Shown here in pieces: positions 14,317 through 14,501 of a stretch of 14,501 nt of DNA. The translations under genes were made by a program, and so were the position numbers. This stretch comes from an uncultured Pseudomonadota bacterium (GTDB lineage Bacteria > Pseudomonadota > Gammaproteobacteria > Burkholderiales > SG8-39), in the NCBI GenBank assembly GCA_903864555.1, contig CAIPGJ010000641.1, positions 1 through 14,501 of the forward strand, given 5' to 3'. Below the pieces are notes generated by a model. That model saw nothing but the letters and a program-made list of their open reading frames with translations, made no database searches and had not been told where the DNA came from. The stretch's first letter is position 1. Every line of letters starts with the position of its first letter.

Positions 14317-14501
14317 CAGAACAGGCGACGATACTGGATGGCTTCAGCCACGTGATCGGTTTGCAGCTGTTCGCTGCCAGCCAGGTCTGCAATGGTTCGG
14401 GCCATCTTCAACACACGGTGGTAACCGCGCGCCGACAGGTTGAGCCGGGTCATGGCCTGTTGCAGCAACTGCCCTGCAGTCCGGTCCACGCTGCAGTGTC
14501 C
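14316..14501 (-). CDS. comM: ComM/YifB-family Mg-chelatase-like AAA+ ATPase, C-terminal end (cut by right edge)
   Basis: Only the last 61 residues and the stop are inside the window; the gene continues past the right edge. The visible part, with [23 protein letters not shown] and ending [13 protein letters not shown], is the C-terminal helical lid domain of YifB/ComM proteins (family pattern S-x-R-x-x-x-R-x-L-K-V-A-R-T-I-A-D-L). ComM is a hexameric helicase that promotes branch migration during natural transformation. The catalytic Walker motifs are outside the window. Leftward orientation is the same as apaH, which lies about 430 bp downstream beyond a repeat-rich gap. Confidence 0.88.
   Translation of the reverse strand, partial: GHCSVDRTAGQLLQQAMTRLNLSARGYHRVLKMARTIADLAGSEQLQTDHVAEAIQYRRLF

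Overview
This is a GC-rich chromosomal segment, most likely from a betaproteobacterium of the Nitrosomonadales/Sulfuricella/Thiobacillus type. The assignment rests on protein character and gene order recalled from that group: mpl-yqiA-RNB exoribonuclease-tonB on one strand, and aroQ-accB-accC-prmA-(DUF3426 gene)-tpx-pfkB kinase on the other. I see no integrase, transposase, phage gene, CRISPR array, tRNA or rRNA. It reads as a housekeeping region.

Layout. Positions 1-4372 are a leftward block: mpl (murein tripeptide recycling), yqiA (small esterase), an RNase II-family exoribonuclease and the N-terminal half of a TonB-type energy transducer cut by the left edge. A 114-bp divergent intergenic region follows. 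Positions 4487-10724 are a long rightward block: a conserved protein with a nucleotidyltransferase-like signature, start/stop-coupled to an exported TlpA-type thioredoxin; then aroQ (type II dehydroquinase), accB and accC (biotin carrier and biotin carboxylase of acetyl-CoA carboxylase), a prmA reading frame that runs without a stop into a zinc-ribbon/DUF3426 membrane protein, and tpx (thiol peroxidase), closed by a hairpin terminator. Positions 10806-13137 continue rightward with an adenosine-kinase-like PfkB kinase, a glycine-zipper lipoprotein and a PlsC-type acyltransferase. The acyltransferase ends tail-to-tail with, and overlaps, leftward apaH. The last about 430 bp before the 3' end of comM (leftward, cut by the right edge) contain no convincing gene. 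They hold a cluster of degenerate short repeats and two hairpins.

Functionally the window mixes envelope work (mpl, tonB, glycine-zipper lipoprotein, plsC), fatty-acid precursor supply (accBC, plsC), aromatic biosynthesis (aroQ), ribosomal protein methylation (prmA), thiol redox and peroxide defence (TlpA-like, tpx), and nucleotide signalling or salvage (apaH, PfkB kinase).

I did not find a clearly new biological system. The points most worth a second look are the in-frame PrmA-DUF3426 fusion, the degenerate repeat cluster with the strong hairpin just upstream of apaH, and the uncharacterised nucleotidyltransferase-like gene coupled to the TlpA-like gene.
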